Source: an uncultured Bacteroidales bacterium
Lineage (GTDB): Bacteria; Bacteroidota; Bacteroidia; Bacteroidales; Paludibacteraceae
Direction: 5' to 3'
DNA length: 64,000 nucleotides
Assembly: GCA_902799555.1 (NCBI GenBank)
Contig: CADCBB010000015.1
Span: forward strand, 1-64,000
Shown here: positions 6,625 to 14,358 of the stretch, one piece after another
How the letters are laid out: every line of letters begins with the position of its first letter
How positions within the stretch are numbered: the stretch's first letter is position 1
Program-made: the position numbers and the translations under genes
Notes under the pieces: generated by a model
Database searches by the model: none
Told to the model about the DNA's origin: nothing
Seen by the model: the letters and a program-made list of their open reading frames with translations, nothing else

Positions 6625-9027
6625 TTAGAGACCTAAATGAATGCGGAAACGCATACCCCACATGACATTTACCATTTTGTCATTTACCATTTGGTCATTT
6701 GGCATGAAGCCCCAAACAGAATAAAGGTCACAGACACGGAGGATGTTGCCGAGGCCGACGCCTATCTCCGTGTAGAGACCGGCTTCGCCTGTAAGACCGT
6801 TAGCACTGTAAGACCGCTTCGCTGTAAGACCGCTTACGCTGTTAGATAAGTAGCCATAAACGATCTTTCCTTCTACCAATTCGCGGAGGTGGAGCCAGCG
6901 GATACCCGGGATGAGGTTGAATAAGATCCCCTCGCCATTCCATTCGGCATGCAGCGCCACGTACTTATCCGCCAACAGTTGATTACCATGCAACATCGTG
7001 AAACGGTACGGATCATAGGCATAGCCTTGGTTCGCACTCGCCTGCCATAGTAGGGAGGTTGGCACGTGCCCGAAGATAGCACCAGCCTGCAGCGCATAGC
7101 TCAGCGTTCCGCCCATCCCTAAGTTAGCGTGCTGCGTCAGCATAAGGCGCAAATGGCAATAAAGACCGCCTTCGGCTGTAAGACCGCTTCGCTGTAAGAC
7201 CGTTTCACTGTAAGACCGCTCCGCTGTAGGACTCCAATGTCCTGTTTCGAAGCCGGCATAGAGCACCGGGTACTTGGGCGAGTAGGCGTAGCGGCGCATA
7301 AAATAGCCGTCGTACTTGCGTTCGCCCCAACTAAGGCGCACGATCGCGGACATGGATTGATAGGCATAGCCGTCTTGCCATCCTGCGCGAATGAAGGTAT
7401 GGGTCTCTACATTCTTCGTCCAATCCGCAAACCAATGCAACTGGATCTGCCGCTGCCGCATGGCGGTGTTGACGCATAAACTATCGCGATGCAATGCCTC
7501 AAACGCATAAGCCGTGAAGTCAAAGTTACCCCAGCCCATCGAGTTCTCGCGGAGCATCCGATCGAAATCATCGACTTCCGACCATACATAATGATCGTTA
7601 TACTCCAGTTGTATCGTTTGCTTGCGCTCCGTAGGCAGGTTCACCGATATGCGCCACATGCCTTTCGGACTGCGGTCCTTGATACCATAGCCTACCGAGA
7701 CCTCCAGGCTCACGACCTTGGAGAGTTTCTCGTTTGTGCGGAAGGGTAGACCGAAATGCACGCCTTCGTGCTTATTGACCTGCAAGATCTCTTCTATATG
7801 GCCGATATCGAGAAAGGTACCGGTAGGAATATATCCCGTCGTTGCGATCGTGGCAAACCACTTGGCGGTGCGAATGATCGGCAGGCTATCCAGCGCTGTG
7901 AAGGCGCTATCAGCCTGCAGCTGGCTAGGAGAACTAGGCTCCCTAGGAACACTAGGCGTCCTAGGCTGACTAGTATTCGATTTTAGCGAAGTGGTCAATA
8001 AGAGCGTCGGGAAGACCGTACCGGCTTTCTCCGTTTTGATGGAGATGTCCAATAGCGCCGATACATGCTCTTCGGCGATAGATCCGTCCGGAGCCAAGGT
8101 CTGCGAGACATGCAGGTTATTGACATAGTTCACCGCTACCTCTGCCGGCACGTAGGCGGTAATGGACCGCAACGCATAGGTCGCGGTATCGATTACCATC
8201 TCGCCGTTAAACGTCGCGTAGAACGGATTTCTTGTGCGGAAATGAATCGTATCTTCGCCCACCAGGTAATACTTATAATAAAGGTTTCCGCCGGTGGCCA
8301 AGGGTGAGAGGAAGGCATGGCCCATGAGCGGCACGGAGTTGGCGTAGAAATTGAGATTGCCTTCACCGCCCAGCAGGGAAGAGTAGTCCGTTTCACTGAG
8401 GATCAGCGCCTGATGCTGTTGGTCATTGGCGGGTATGGCTTCCGTTCCTGCCATTCGGAAGGATTGCGTCTCGCGGTAGAGCGGTAGGATATAGGTTGAG
8501 TCCTCTTGCTCTATCATGCCCGATTGCAGGCTCTTCCATAACGCGCGGCGCAAATGTCGCTTATTGATATGCGAGACATAAAGCGTCTGTTCGCGTTTCA
8601 GTGTGGCACCGATTTCCGGATGCAGCGTTCGGTCATTGTCCTGCCGATGTGCCCGCACTTGGCGTAAAAGTTCCAAAGCCGGATTCTCGTTTGGCGCTAC
8701 GACCACTTCGGTCAGCGTCGCCACGCGTTCACGCATTGCTACTTGCAGACCTGCCATCGTACCCGGTTCTACCTCAAAACGCTGCGGATAATACCCCACG
8801 GCGGAGAAGACCAGTTGTGCCTTGGCGGTCATATCGACGCGCAAGACATACGAACCGCTTGCATCCGAAGTCGTACCGATCTTCGTACCCCGAAAATGCA
8901 CATTGACATTCGGTATCGCCTCGCCTGTCGCCTCATTGACGACCTCGCCAATAACTATTGTTTCAATTGCTGAGCACATAACTGCACTCAGCAACATTAG
9001 AAACAATATTAATTTACGATTTGACAA
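6625..9027 (-). CDS. DUF5686 outer-membrane protein with carboxypeptidase-like N-terminal domain
   Basis: 800 residues from a TTG start at 9027 that lies inside a repeat array; MSNRKLILFLMLLSAVMCSA is a plausible signal peptide. Residues about 25-105 form a carboxypeptidase-regulatory-like beta domain (GEVVNEATGEAIPNVNVHFRG), followed by the DUF5686 region (VVVAPNENPALELLRQVRAH) and a long beta-strand-rich C-terminal half ending ..RFRIHLGL, the closing strand of an outer-membrane barrel. Family function is unknown; related proteins resemble TonB-dependent receptors without a plug. The barrel part carries four in-frame repeat arrays (6665, 6789, 7175, 7925), probably in surface loops. Confidence 0.8.
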   Translation of the reverse strand: MSNRKLILFLMLLSAVMCSAIETIVIGEVVNEATGEAIPNVNVHFRGTKIGTTSDASGSYVLRVDMTAKAQLVFSAVGYYPQRFEVEPGTMAGLQVAMRERVATLTEVVVAPNENPALELLRQVRAHRQDNDRTLHPEIGATLKREQTLYVSHINKRHLRRALWKSLQSGMIEQEDSTYILPLYRETQSFRMAGTEAIPANDQQHQALILSETDYSSLLGGEGNLNFYANSVPLMGHAFLSPLATGGNLYYKYYLVGEDTIHFRTRNPFYATFNGEMVIDTATYALRSITAYVPAEVAVNYVNNLHVSQTLAPDGSIAEEHVSALLDISIKTEKAGTVFPTLLLTTSLKSNTSQPRTPSVPREPSSPSQLQADSAFTALDSLPIIRTAKWFATIATTGYIPTGTFLDIGHIEEILQVNKHEGVHFGLPFRTNEKLSKVVSLEVSVGYGIKDRSPKGMWRISVNLPTERKQTIQLEYNDHYVWSEVDDFDRMLRENSMGWGNFDFTAYAFEALHRDSLCVNTAMRQRQIQLHWFADWTKNVETHTFIRAGWQDGYAYQSMSAIVRLSWGERKYDGYFMRRYAYSPKYPVLYAGFETGHWSPTAERSYSETVLQRSGLTAEGGLYCHLRLMLTQHANLGMGGTLSYALQAGAIFGHVPTSLLWQASANQGYAYDPYRFTMLHGNQLLADKYVALHAEWNGEGILFNLIPGIRWLHLRELVEGKIVYGYLSNSVSGLTAKRSYSANGLTGEAGLYTEIGVGLGNILRVCDLYSVWGFMPNDQMVNDKMVNVMWGMRFRIHLGL
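6665..6704. repeat. 7/8-bp array inside DUF5686 gene
   Basis: CATTTAC, CATTTTGT, CATTTAC, CATTTGGT, CATTTGG; read in the gene it gives PNDQMVNDKMVN. Alternating 7+8 = 15 bp keeps the frame. Confidence 0.8.
6789..6845. repeat. 16-bp degenerate array inside DUF5686 gene, copy 1
   Basis: CTGTAAGACCGCTTCG-type units; encodes GLTAKRSYSANGLTGEAG. A second copy is at 7175-7232. Confidence 0.75.
7175..7232. repeat. 16-bp degenerate array inside DUF5686 gene, copy 2
   Basis: Units CTGTAAGACCGCTTCG, CTGTAAGACCGTTTCA, CTGTAAGACCGCTCCG, then CTGTAGGACTCC; encodes TAERSYSETVLQRSGLTAEG in the barrel. Confidence 0.8.
7925..7978. repeat. 9-bp array inside DUF5686 gene
   Basis: Six units beginning CTAG (CTAGGAGAA, CTAGGCTCC, CTAGGAACA, CTAGGCGTC, CTAGGCTGA, CTAGTATT). 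In the gene this reads as a Pro-every-third linker, SQPRTPSVPREPSSPSQL. Confidence 0.85.
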
Positions 9028-9063
9028 TTTACGATTTACGATTTATTTAGCCATTTACGATTT
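9012..9063. repeat. 7-bp array (TTTACGA) between xerD and the DUF5686 gene
   Basis: About five TTTACGA-like units. The array supplies the last codons and stop of xerD (..NKS, TAA) on one side and the TTG start plus first codons (MSNRK) of the next gene on the other. Confidence 0.85.
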
Positions 9064-9966
9064 ATTCGCCGGGTGGCAGTTTAATATGGCTTGACGGAGG
9101 TCTTGCACATTGAGGTGGGTGTAGATCTCCGTGGTAGCGAGGTCTTCATGACCGAGTAACTGCTGGATGATACGCAGGTCCGCACCGTTCTGCAGCAGAT
9201 GGGTTGCAAACGAATGGCGGAGTGTATGCGGCGAAACGGTCTTGGTGATGCCGGCTTCGGCGCAGAGACGTTTGACGATAGTAAACACCATAGCGCGAGT
9301 CATTGGACGACCGTACCGGTTCACAAACGCGATATCTTTCGATTCGGGCTTAAGCGGCCAGGTGGCGCGTTCCTGCATCCAGTATCCGAACCACTCCTCC
9401 GCTACCGGCGAGATAGGCACCAGGCGTTGCTTGGAGCCCTTTCCTTCGATGAGCATATAGTGTTCGTGGAGATAAATCTTACTGAGTTGCAGGTTGACTA
9501 ACTCGCTTACCCGCAGTCCGCTCCCATACAGCATCTCCATCATCGCGCGATTGCGGTGCCCCTCATTCGAACTAAGGTCAATAGCCTCCATCATCGCGTT
9601 CACTTCATCGAGCGTCAGCACGGTAGGCAGATGTTTGGATTTCTTGGCCCCTTCCAGCAGTTCGGAAGGGTCCTGCTCAATATAATCTTTGTACAGCAAA
9701 AAACGAAACCACGCATGGATGCCCGCCAGCAAGCGGGCCTGCGTCGCTTCGGATTTCAGATCTTTGCAGAGCGCGTAGATGCAGTCCTGCAGTTGGTCAA
9801 AATCCATATGAACGATGTCGAGGCCATGCTCCTGCGCATACGTGCGCAGTTTATCCAGATCCATCTCGTATCCCTCGATGGTATTGGGCGAATAGCCTCG
9901 CTCCAGACGCAACCAGGTATGGTACTCGCGCCGGAGATGCTCATCGGATGTTATCTTTTTAGCCAT
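9055..9966 (-). CDS. xerD: Tyrosine recombinase, XerD type
   Basis: 303 residues with the SAM-like N-terminal core-binding domain (about 10-95) and the catalytic domain (about 115-295). The full catalytic set is visible: Arg152 (GSGLRVSEL), Lys176, His247 and Arg250 (HTLRHSFATH), His273 (LLGHEDL), Tyr282 (TEIYTH). In the cytoplasm such enzymes resolve chromosome dimers at dif; a single-copy XerD-like protein of this length next to housekeeping genes favours that over an integrase. Its start overlaps the lipoprotein gene by 16 bp. Its stop codon is provided by a 7-bp repeat array. Confidence 0.9.
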   Translation of the reverse strand: MAKKITSDEHLRREYHTWLRLERGYSPNTIEGYEMDLDKLRTYAQEHGLDIVHMDFDQLQDCIYALCKDLKSEATQARLLAGIHAWFRFLLYKDYIEQDPSELLEGAKKSKHLPTVLTLDEVNAMMEAIDLSSNEGHRNRAMMEMLYGSGLRVSELVNLQLSKIYLHEHYMLIEGKGSKQRLVPISPVAEEWFGYWMQERATWPLKPESKDIAFVNRYGRPMTRAMVFTIVKRLCAEAGITKTVSPHTLRHSFATHLLQNGADLRIIQQLLGHEDLATTEIYTHLNVQDLRQAILNCHPANKS

Positions 9967-10493
9967 GGGATGAGGACTCCCGAGAAACTGCAGTTATAGG
10001 TGGCAGGATAGCCTTCTGCGTTGATATATTCGAGCGTGAAAAGCAGGCTGTCGTTGCGATAGACGAACGAACCCGAATCAAAAATCTGTATCTTTGAGAT
10101 GCTACTATTCTCGATCGTCAGCAGATAGATGCCGTGCGGCGTACCGCCGTAGTCCTGTCCGGGAAGGAAAGTGAAAGCGGTTATGGGTAATTGGTTATTG
10201 GTGATTGATTTGTACTCGCCTTCTTCGAGCAGAGAGTCCGGCACGAAGATATCGGAGAGGTAAAGGTTGTATCCCGTTCCGCGAATGAGCGAATCTTTAT
10301 CCAGATCGAGTCCTGCGGTATAGAGATCCAGCGCTACTACCGCCAAATCTGGCAACGAATCATAGCAATGACCGTAAATCTGCTGATAGGCCGTAGTGTA
10401 GGTAGCAGGATAGGTCTGCCTCGGTAGCGGCGTCGTACGCTTGCAAGCGGAGAAAAGAACCACTATGAAAATGAATAATGCGATCTTTTTCAT
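9951..10493 (-). CDS. Putative lipoprotein of unknown function
   Basis: 180 residues. The start MKKIALFIFIVVLFSACKR is a lipoprotein signal peptide with a lipobox (FSAC) and Cys17 as the lipidation site. The rest is beta-rich with no motif I recognise (GTPHGIYLLTIENSS, ending SGVLIPWLKR). ATG overlaps the stop of the LolC/E-like gene by 4 bp (ATGA), so it is translationally coupled to it. An in-frame array at 10179-10211 gives ITNNQLPIT. Likely periplasmic or outer-membrane anchored; function unknown. Confidence 0.75.
   Translation of the reverse strand: MKKIALFIFIVVLFSACKRTTPLPRQTYPATYTTAYQQIYGHCYDSLPDLAVVALDLYTAGLDLDKDSLIRGTGYNLYLSDIFVPDSLLEEGEYKSITNNQLPITAFTFLPGQDYGGTPHGIYLLTIENSSISKIQIFDSGSFVYRNDSLLFTLEYINAEGYPATYNCSFSGVLIPWLKR
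10179..10211. repeat. 7-bp array inside lipoprotein gene
   Basis: GGTTATG, GGTAATT, GGTTATT, GGTGATT, GATTT; encodes SITNNQLPIT. Confidence 0.75.
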
Positions 10494-11713
10494 TTGTCTA
10501 TCTGTATTTTATGTGCGGGGTACCATGCGGCTACAAATCCTAACACCAGGACAATAGCGGCTACGAGAGCGATATCGGGCATCTGTACCTGCACCGGGTA
10601 AGCGGAGATGATATATTCCGATCCTGTGCCCAGTTTAAGCCATCCGTAATGTTGCTGCCCCAGGCAGATGAGTACGCCCAGTACCAAGCCGGAGAGTGTG
10701 CCGAGCGAAGAGATCAACCATCCTTCGAACAGGAAGATCCGACGTATCATCGCTTCGTCTGCGCCCATATGCGAGAGGATGCGGATGTCTTCGCGCTTAT
10801 CGATGATGAGCATCGAGAGCGAACCGATGACGTTGAAGCTGGCGATGATGAGGATAAAAACCAACAGCAAGATCGTCAACCATTTCTCAATACGCAGGAT
10901 TCGGAAGAAGTCTGCCTGTTGCTCATATCTATCCAAAACTTTGTAGGCAGAGCCTAAAGTTTTAGATATTTGTGATTTGTGATTTGTGATTTGTGATTTG
11001 TCTTTGAGCTGTATGCGCAGGGCAGTAGCCGTATATTCGTCATAGCCGAAGAGACGTTGCGCCATCGGCAAGGAGACGAGCATCAGTTGATCGTCATACT
11101 CAATCTGGTTAACGGCAAAAGTTCCAGCAATGAAAGCATGCTCATGGCGGAGCGACTGATCCGGACGCAGCATGTTGATCCGCCCGATACGTTCCGGCGC
11201 GTACAGATGCAGCGCGCCTGTGAAATGGGCGTTCATCCCTATCTGTGCTGCCAAACCACGTCCTAACACCGCCCGCTCGAACGCTCCGTCCCAAACGGAA
11301 TAGAACCCGTCGGTAATGATCGAATCGATATGGGCTGTAGCCGTGAAGAGGCTGTCGACTCCCATCACACGTGCCGGCATTTGATGCTCTTTATAACGAA
11401 CAAGCGCCGTTTGCTCCAGCTGCATAGAGATGGCTTCGATGTCCTCGCGCGCGTATAATGAAAGGATCGGTTCCGCATCGGTACGCAAAGTCTGCCCTTC
11501 GGCTGGCACGACCAAGAGCATCGGATCGAACTCCGAGAACATATGCTCTACCAGTGTGCCGAAACCGTTCATCACACTCAGCACGCAGATCATTGCAGCT
11601 GTGACGACCGCAACAGCAACCGCACTAATACCGGATACGATATTAATGGCATTGTGTCCTTTCTTCGAAAAAAGGTATCGAAAAGCGATATGAGGTTCGA
11701 AGGTGCTTTGCAC
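10490..11713 (-). CDS. LolC/LolE-type lipoprotein-releasing permease (FtsX-like)
   Basis: 407 residues. N-terminal FEPHIAFRYLFSKKGHNAINIVSG plus a first membrane segment (about 24-46), a periplasmic MacB-PCD-like domain, then three C-terminal membrane segments with the FtsX pattern (WLTILLLVFILIIASFNVIG; GWLISSLGTLSGLVLGVLIC; ALVAAIVLVLGFVAAWYPA). It would work with a LolD ATPase, encoded elsewhere, to release lipoproteins from the inner membrane. The start is a GTG at 11713, exactly where a palindromic repeat element begins. An in-frame 7-bp array (10969-11003) inserts SQITNHKSQIS in the periplasmic domain. Confidence 0.85.
   Translation of the reverse strand: MQSTFEPHIAFRYLFSKKGHNAINIVSGISAVAVAVVTAAMICVLSVMNGFGTLVEHMFSEFDPMLLVVPAEGQTLRTDAEPILSLYAREDIEAISMQLEQTALVRYKEHQMPARVMGVDSLFTATAHIDSIITDGFYSVWDGAFERAVLGRGLAAQIGMNAHFTGALHLYAPERIGRINMLRPDQSLRHEHAFIAGTFAVNQIEYDDQLMLVSLPMAQRLFGYDEYTATALRIQLKDKSQITNHKSQISKTLGSAYKVLDRYEQQADFFRILRIEKWLTILLLVFILIIASFNVIGSLSMLIIDKREDIRILSHMGADEAMIRRIFLFEGWLISSLGTLSGLVLGVLICLGQQHYGWLKLGTGSEYIISAYPVQVQMPDIALVAAIVLVLGFVAAWYPAHKIQIDK
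10969..11003. repeat. 7-bp array (TTTGTGA) inside LolC/E-like gene
   Basis: About five perfect or near-perfect TTTGTGA units; encodes DKSQITNHKSQIS. Confidence 0.85.
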
Positions 11714-11839
11714 GTTAAACTGTTAAGATGGTTTTCTACGAAAACGTTAAAGTGTTAAGATGGTCTTCGACGTTAACGTGGCGCAGCCACCATTTTAACT
11801 ATTTAACGTCGCGTAGCGACCTTTATAACAATTTAACGT
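11712..11839. repeat. 128-bp composite palindromic element
   Basis: Two forward 21-bp units (11712-11732, 11744-11764; ACGTTAAANTGTTAAGATGGT) and two inverted units (11789-11809, 11819-11839) separated by small hairpins GTGGCGCAGCCAC (about 11778-11790) and GTCGCGTAGCGAC (about 11808-11820). It fills the whole gap between rbfA and the permease gene. Confidence 0.85.
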
Positions 11840-12180
11840 TACTTGCCATCAGCAAGTAACTGATCAATGCGTTCCATCCGATCGATGGTCTCGTCCAAAT
11901 GGAAGACTATTTCCGGAATTATACGCAGTTGATGGCGCTCCAATGACCCTAACTCACCGCGGAAACGGTGGGTGTTCTCAGTAATCTCTTTCATCGTCGC
12001 CGCTACTTTGTCTTGCGGGAAGATGGAGAGATAGATGTGGGAAAGAGACAAATCAGGCGTTACGCGCACTTCACTTACGGAAATCAATGTTCCCTGTAGT
12101 GTGCGCGCGTAACGCAGCAGGATGTCGCTCATGTCTTTTTGAATCAGACGAGCGATCTTGTGTTGTCTAGTTGACTCCAT
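11839..12180 (-). CDS. rbfA: Ribosome-binding factor A
   Basis: 113 residues, normal size. The KH-like RbfA pattern is clear: RQHKIARLIQKDMSDILL at the start, then VSEVRVTPDLSLSHIYLSIF, and the helix LRIIPEIVFHLDETIDRMERI. RbfA binds the 30S subunit and helps mature the 5' end of 16S rRNA. Its ATG overlaps the rpmH stop by one base (TAATG), so the two ribosome genes are co-translated. Its stop codon abuts the composite palindromic element. Confidence 0.92.
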   Translation of the reverse strand: MESTRQHKIARLIQKDMSDILLRYARTLQGTLISVSEVRVTPDLSLSHIYLSIFPQDKVAATMKEITENTHRFRGELGSLERHQLRIIPEIVFHLDETIDRMERIDQLLADGK

Positions 12181-12338
12181 TAAAATTTGTGGCGACCCTC
12201 GTCAGCTACGGTCAGTTTCTTACGACCTTTAGCGCGGCGTGCAGCCAATACGCGACGACCATTAGCGGTAGTCATTCTCTCCAAGAAGCCGTGTTTGTTA
12301 CGACGCTTACGTTGGGAAGGTTGAAATGTACGTTTCAT
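12180..12338 (-). CDS. rpmH: 50S ribosomal protein L34
   Basis: 52 residues, beginning [18 protein letters not shown] and continuing with the L34 signature ([23 protein letters not shown]). A small, highly basic large-subunit protein. Start at 12338, stop at 12182-12180, one base of overlap with rbfA. Its promoter lies at 12397-12427, giving a leader of roughly 50-55 bases. Confidence 0.97.
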   Translation of the reverse strand: MKRTFQPSQRKRRNKHGFLERMTTANGRRVLAARRAKGRKKLTVADEGRHKF

Positions 12339-12396
12339 TGTCTTATTATTATTTAGGTTCTCTCACGAGAACGGGTTTATACGTCAAAAAAGCGTG

Positions 12397-12427
12397 CAAA
12401 ATTACAATAAAAATCTGACATGACCAA
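12397..12427 (-). promoter_or_regulatory. Promoter of rpmH-rbfA
   Basis: On the minus strand TTGGTCATGTCA begins at 12427 and TAATTTTG is at 12404-12397; the standard 23-bp offset. Confidence 0.75.
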
Positions 12428-12463
12428 ATTTTTTCGCACTTTTTTTGCTTTTATGTGCTTTTT

Positions 12464-13036
12464 TTAATCAAAAACCTCCATTAAGACGTCCAAAGAACGA
12501 GGTGTTTGCCATGTTTCGACGTGTTCTTCGAAATAGTTGCACAAGGTCTGAAGTGCCTCTTGACGTTCCTTTCTGGAATGAGGTAAAGGCAGCTCTTCTT
12601 CCATCTCAAAACCCAGTTTTGCCGCTAATCCGACCAGAAAAGCCAGATGAAAATTCTGCGGTTCTTCCGATTGATCCAATGCTTGTACCGATAGCCGGAT
12701 AAATTCGTACATGGGTTCATCGGGCATCGGATGGCGAAGCACATGATACAGCACTTCGGCTAAAAACAGAGCGATCGTTCGTTTATAAGGTGAAAGTTGA
12801 AAGTTGAAAGTTGAAAGGAGAGTCGCCTCTTTGATCGTAGGCGGCTTGATCGAATCGTGATTTGCGGTGATTTGGATAAGGGATAGCGGTGAATACATGC
12901 CAATAGGGTGCTTGCGACCGAGCCCATACACCATATAATTAACGCGTCCGCCCGCGCGCGTATAAGCGTGCAGCATATGCGCTTTATCCGAATGCGGCTG
13001 AAGCGACAATACTATCGCATCAGTCGTGGTTAACAT
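12464..13036 (-). CDS. recO: DNA repair protein RecO
   Basis: 190 residues, shorter than the usual 230-250. The N-terminal OB fold is clear (TTTDAIVLSLQPHSDKAHML, then GRVNYMVYGLGRK), followed by the helical C-terminal region (IALFLAEVLYHVLRH, LAFLVGLAAKLGF). RecO loads RecA onto SSB-coated DNA with RecR. No zinc-finger cysteines are visible. The C-terminus, ..SLDVLMEVFD, seems complete, so the family's extra tail is just absent. An in-frame 7-bp array (12787-12820) gives STFNFQLS at the link between OB fold and helices. Its start overlaps the phosphoesterase gene by 17 bp. Confidence 0.88.
   Translation of the reverse strand: MLTTTDAIVLSLQPHSDKAHMLHAYTRAGGRVNYMVYGLGRKHPIGMYSPLSLIQITANHDSIKPPTIKEATLLSTFNFQLSPYKRTIALFLAEVLYHVLRHPMPDEPMYEFIRLSVQALDQSEEPQNFHLAFLVGLAAKLGFEMEEELPLPHSRKERQEALQTLCNYFEEHVETWQTPRSLDVLMEVFD
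12787..12820. repeat. 7-bp array (GTTGAAA) inside recO
   Basis: Four GTTGAAA-like units; encodes LSTFNFQLSP. Confidence 0.85.
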
Positions 13037-13943
13037 AGAGAGAATCGATCAAGGTATTATCGTTCAAACGATAAACCTTGAATTGAAGATTTGAGATTGA
13101 AGATTGAAGGACTCCATACACTGCCACCGTGTCGGTCACTTCAGGCGTGTAGTGGTATTTTTGCTTTTTTGTTTTACCGGCGGTGTTGAGCACCACGAAG
13201 GGTGCGCGGCGCATGTAACTATGGTCATGACCGGCAAGCACCAGGTCGGCTTTGCCAAGTGCATAACGGAACGTGCTATAGACCAATACGTTGGCTCGCC
13301 CTTTACCTACCGACAGAACCGGATGATGCATCAGCACGACGGTGAATCGGCCGTCAGCGGTCTTGAGGGCCTCTTCCAACCAAGTGAGGGTGCGGGTGAG
13401 ATATACCATACGCTCCAACGGGTTGGTGTCAATGACGATGAAACGCACCGAAGGCAGGTCGAGGTAATAACTGGCACCGGGAACGCCCACAGGTCCGTTA
13501 TCCGGATGATTAAAAGCATGCTCCCATACAGGAGAGAGCTGTTTGTTGAGTCCTTTGGTGTACTCATGGTTTCCCGGACAGGCAATGACAGGCAGGTCCT
13601 TCAGATCACTGTTCGTCCATTCGCGCACCAAAAGTTGGTAGTAATAATTCTGTCCACGATCCATCCAGTCGCCTATCTGAATCACGCCATCCGCTTGCGG
13701 TACGCGTGCCGCCAGCAAGTCATAGTCCGTATGGCTGAGACGGCTGTGAATGTCTCCGAGCACAATAAAAGTGCTCGGTGATGGGACATTGGATATTGGA
13801 TATTGGAAGACATAATCTACCGTCTCACCGTTCCATTTGGGTTCGGCAGGCATTCCGAACCAGGCCTGCCAGCGGATGGCGCAGATCACTGCACCACCCG
13901 CTAACAAGAGACTTGGTATCGCTATTTTAAGCCATCTACGCAT
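13020..13943 (-). CDS. Calcineurin-like metallophosphoesterase, membrane anchored
   Basis: 307 residues. A single N-terminal hydrophobic segment (about 5-25) anchors or exports it. All metal-binding motifs are present in order: GDIHS, GDWMDRG, GNHE, HHPV and GHDHS. The substrate cannot be told from sequence. It shares one base with the DUF3127 gene (13943) and overlaps recO. Two repeat arrays lie in frame: 13078-13110 (SSISNLQF, near the C-terminus) and 13783-13811 (YPISNVPS, just before the catalytic domain), where they extend linkers and leave the motifs intact. Confidence 0.85.
   Translation of the reverse strand: MRRWLKIAIPSLLLAGGAVICAIRWQAWFGMPAEPKWNGETVDYVFQYPISNVPSPSTFIVLGDIHSRLSHTDYDLLAARVPQADGVIQIGDWMDRGQNYYYQLLVREWTNSDLKDLPVIACPGNHEYTKGLNKQLSPVWEHAFNHPDNGPVGVPGASYYLDLPSVRFIVIDTNPLERMVYLTRTLTWLEEALKTADGRFTVVLMHHPVLSVGKGRANVLVYSTFRYALGKADLVLAGHDHSYMRRAPFVVLNTAGKTKKQKYHYTPEVTDTVAVYGVLQSSISNLQFKVYRLNDNTLIDSLYVNHD
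13078..13110. repeat. 7-bp array (ATTGAAG) inside phosphoesterase gene
   Basis: ATTGAAG, ATTTGAG, ATTGAAG, ATTGAAG; encodes LQSSISNLQF. Confidence 0.85.
13783..13811. repeat. 7-bp array (ATTGGAT) inside phosphoesterase gene
   Basis: CATTGGAT, ATTGGAT, ATTGGA; same family as the array inside xseA at 24764. Encodes FQYPISNVP. Confidence 0.75.
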
Positions 13944-14356
13944 TAGAAGGGCAGATCGCTGGTGCCGTCACCGGCTGTTGCATCAAACGGATCAACGTTA
14001 GCCGGAGCTTGCTCAGCCGGAGCAGTCGGAACAGTCGGTGCAGTCGGTGCTACAGGAGCGGCAACCGGTGCGGCAGGTTGTGTAACATCGCCTTGCACAA
14101 TGCGGTAAGCGCGTATAGAGGTGTACCAACGTCCATTGAACTCGCGGCTCTCGATATCGAAGCTAACGGTTACCAGCTGATCGATGGCGCAAGGATTCAT
14201 GCGGATACGATCCTCACCGAAAACCTCGAAATGCACTTTACGGGGATATTGGTCGAGTGTCTCCAGTACGTACGGCTGTACTTTCCAAGGGTTACCATTA
14301 CGGCCGACACCTTCCTGCGCCGGCAGTACTTGTATGATTTTTCCTACTACTTCCAT
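13943..14356 (-). CDS. DUF3127 protein with SSB-like C-terminal tip
   Basis: 137 residues. The first ~85 form the DUF3127 beta domain (VVGKIIQVLPAQEGVGRNGNPW, then FEVFGEDRI and SREFNGRWYTSIRAYRI), an OB-like fold. Then comes a Pro/Ala/Val-rich linker and the ending DGTSDLPF. Bacterial single-stranded DNA binding proteins end in an acidic tip with Pro-Phe after such a linker, used to recruit repair proteins; the match suggests a nucleic-acid-binding, SSB-like role. That role is inference. Next to recO, which binds SSB tips in other bacteria. Confidence 0.75.
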   Translation of the reverse strand: MEVVGKIIQVLPAQEGVGRNGNPWKVQPYVLETLDQYPRKVHFEVFGEDRIRMNPCAIDQLVTVSFDIESREFNGRWYTSIRAYRIVQGDVTQPAAPVAAPVAPTAPTVPTAPAEQAPANVDPFDATAGDGTSDLPF

Positions 14357-14358
14357 AA

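Noticed and set aside
9055..9966. XerD-like recombinase as integrase of a mobile element
   Set aside because: It is embedded in a housekeeping operon, has XerD length and domain plan, and no attachment repeats or cargo genes are seen beside it.
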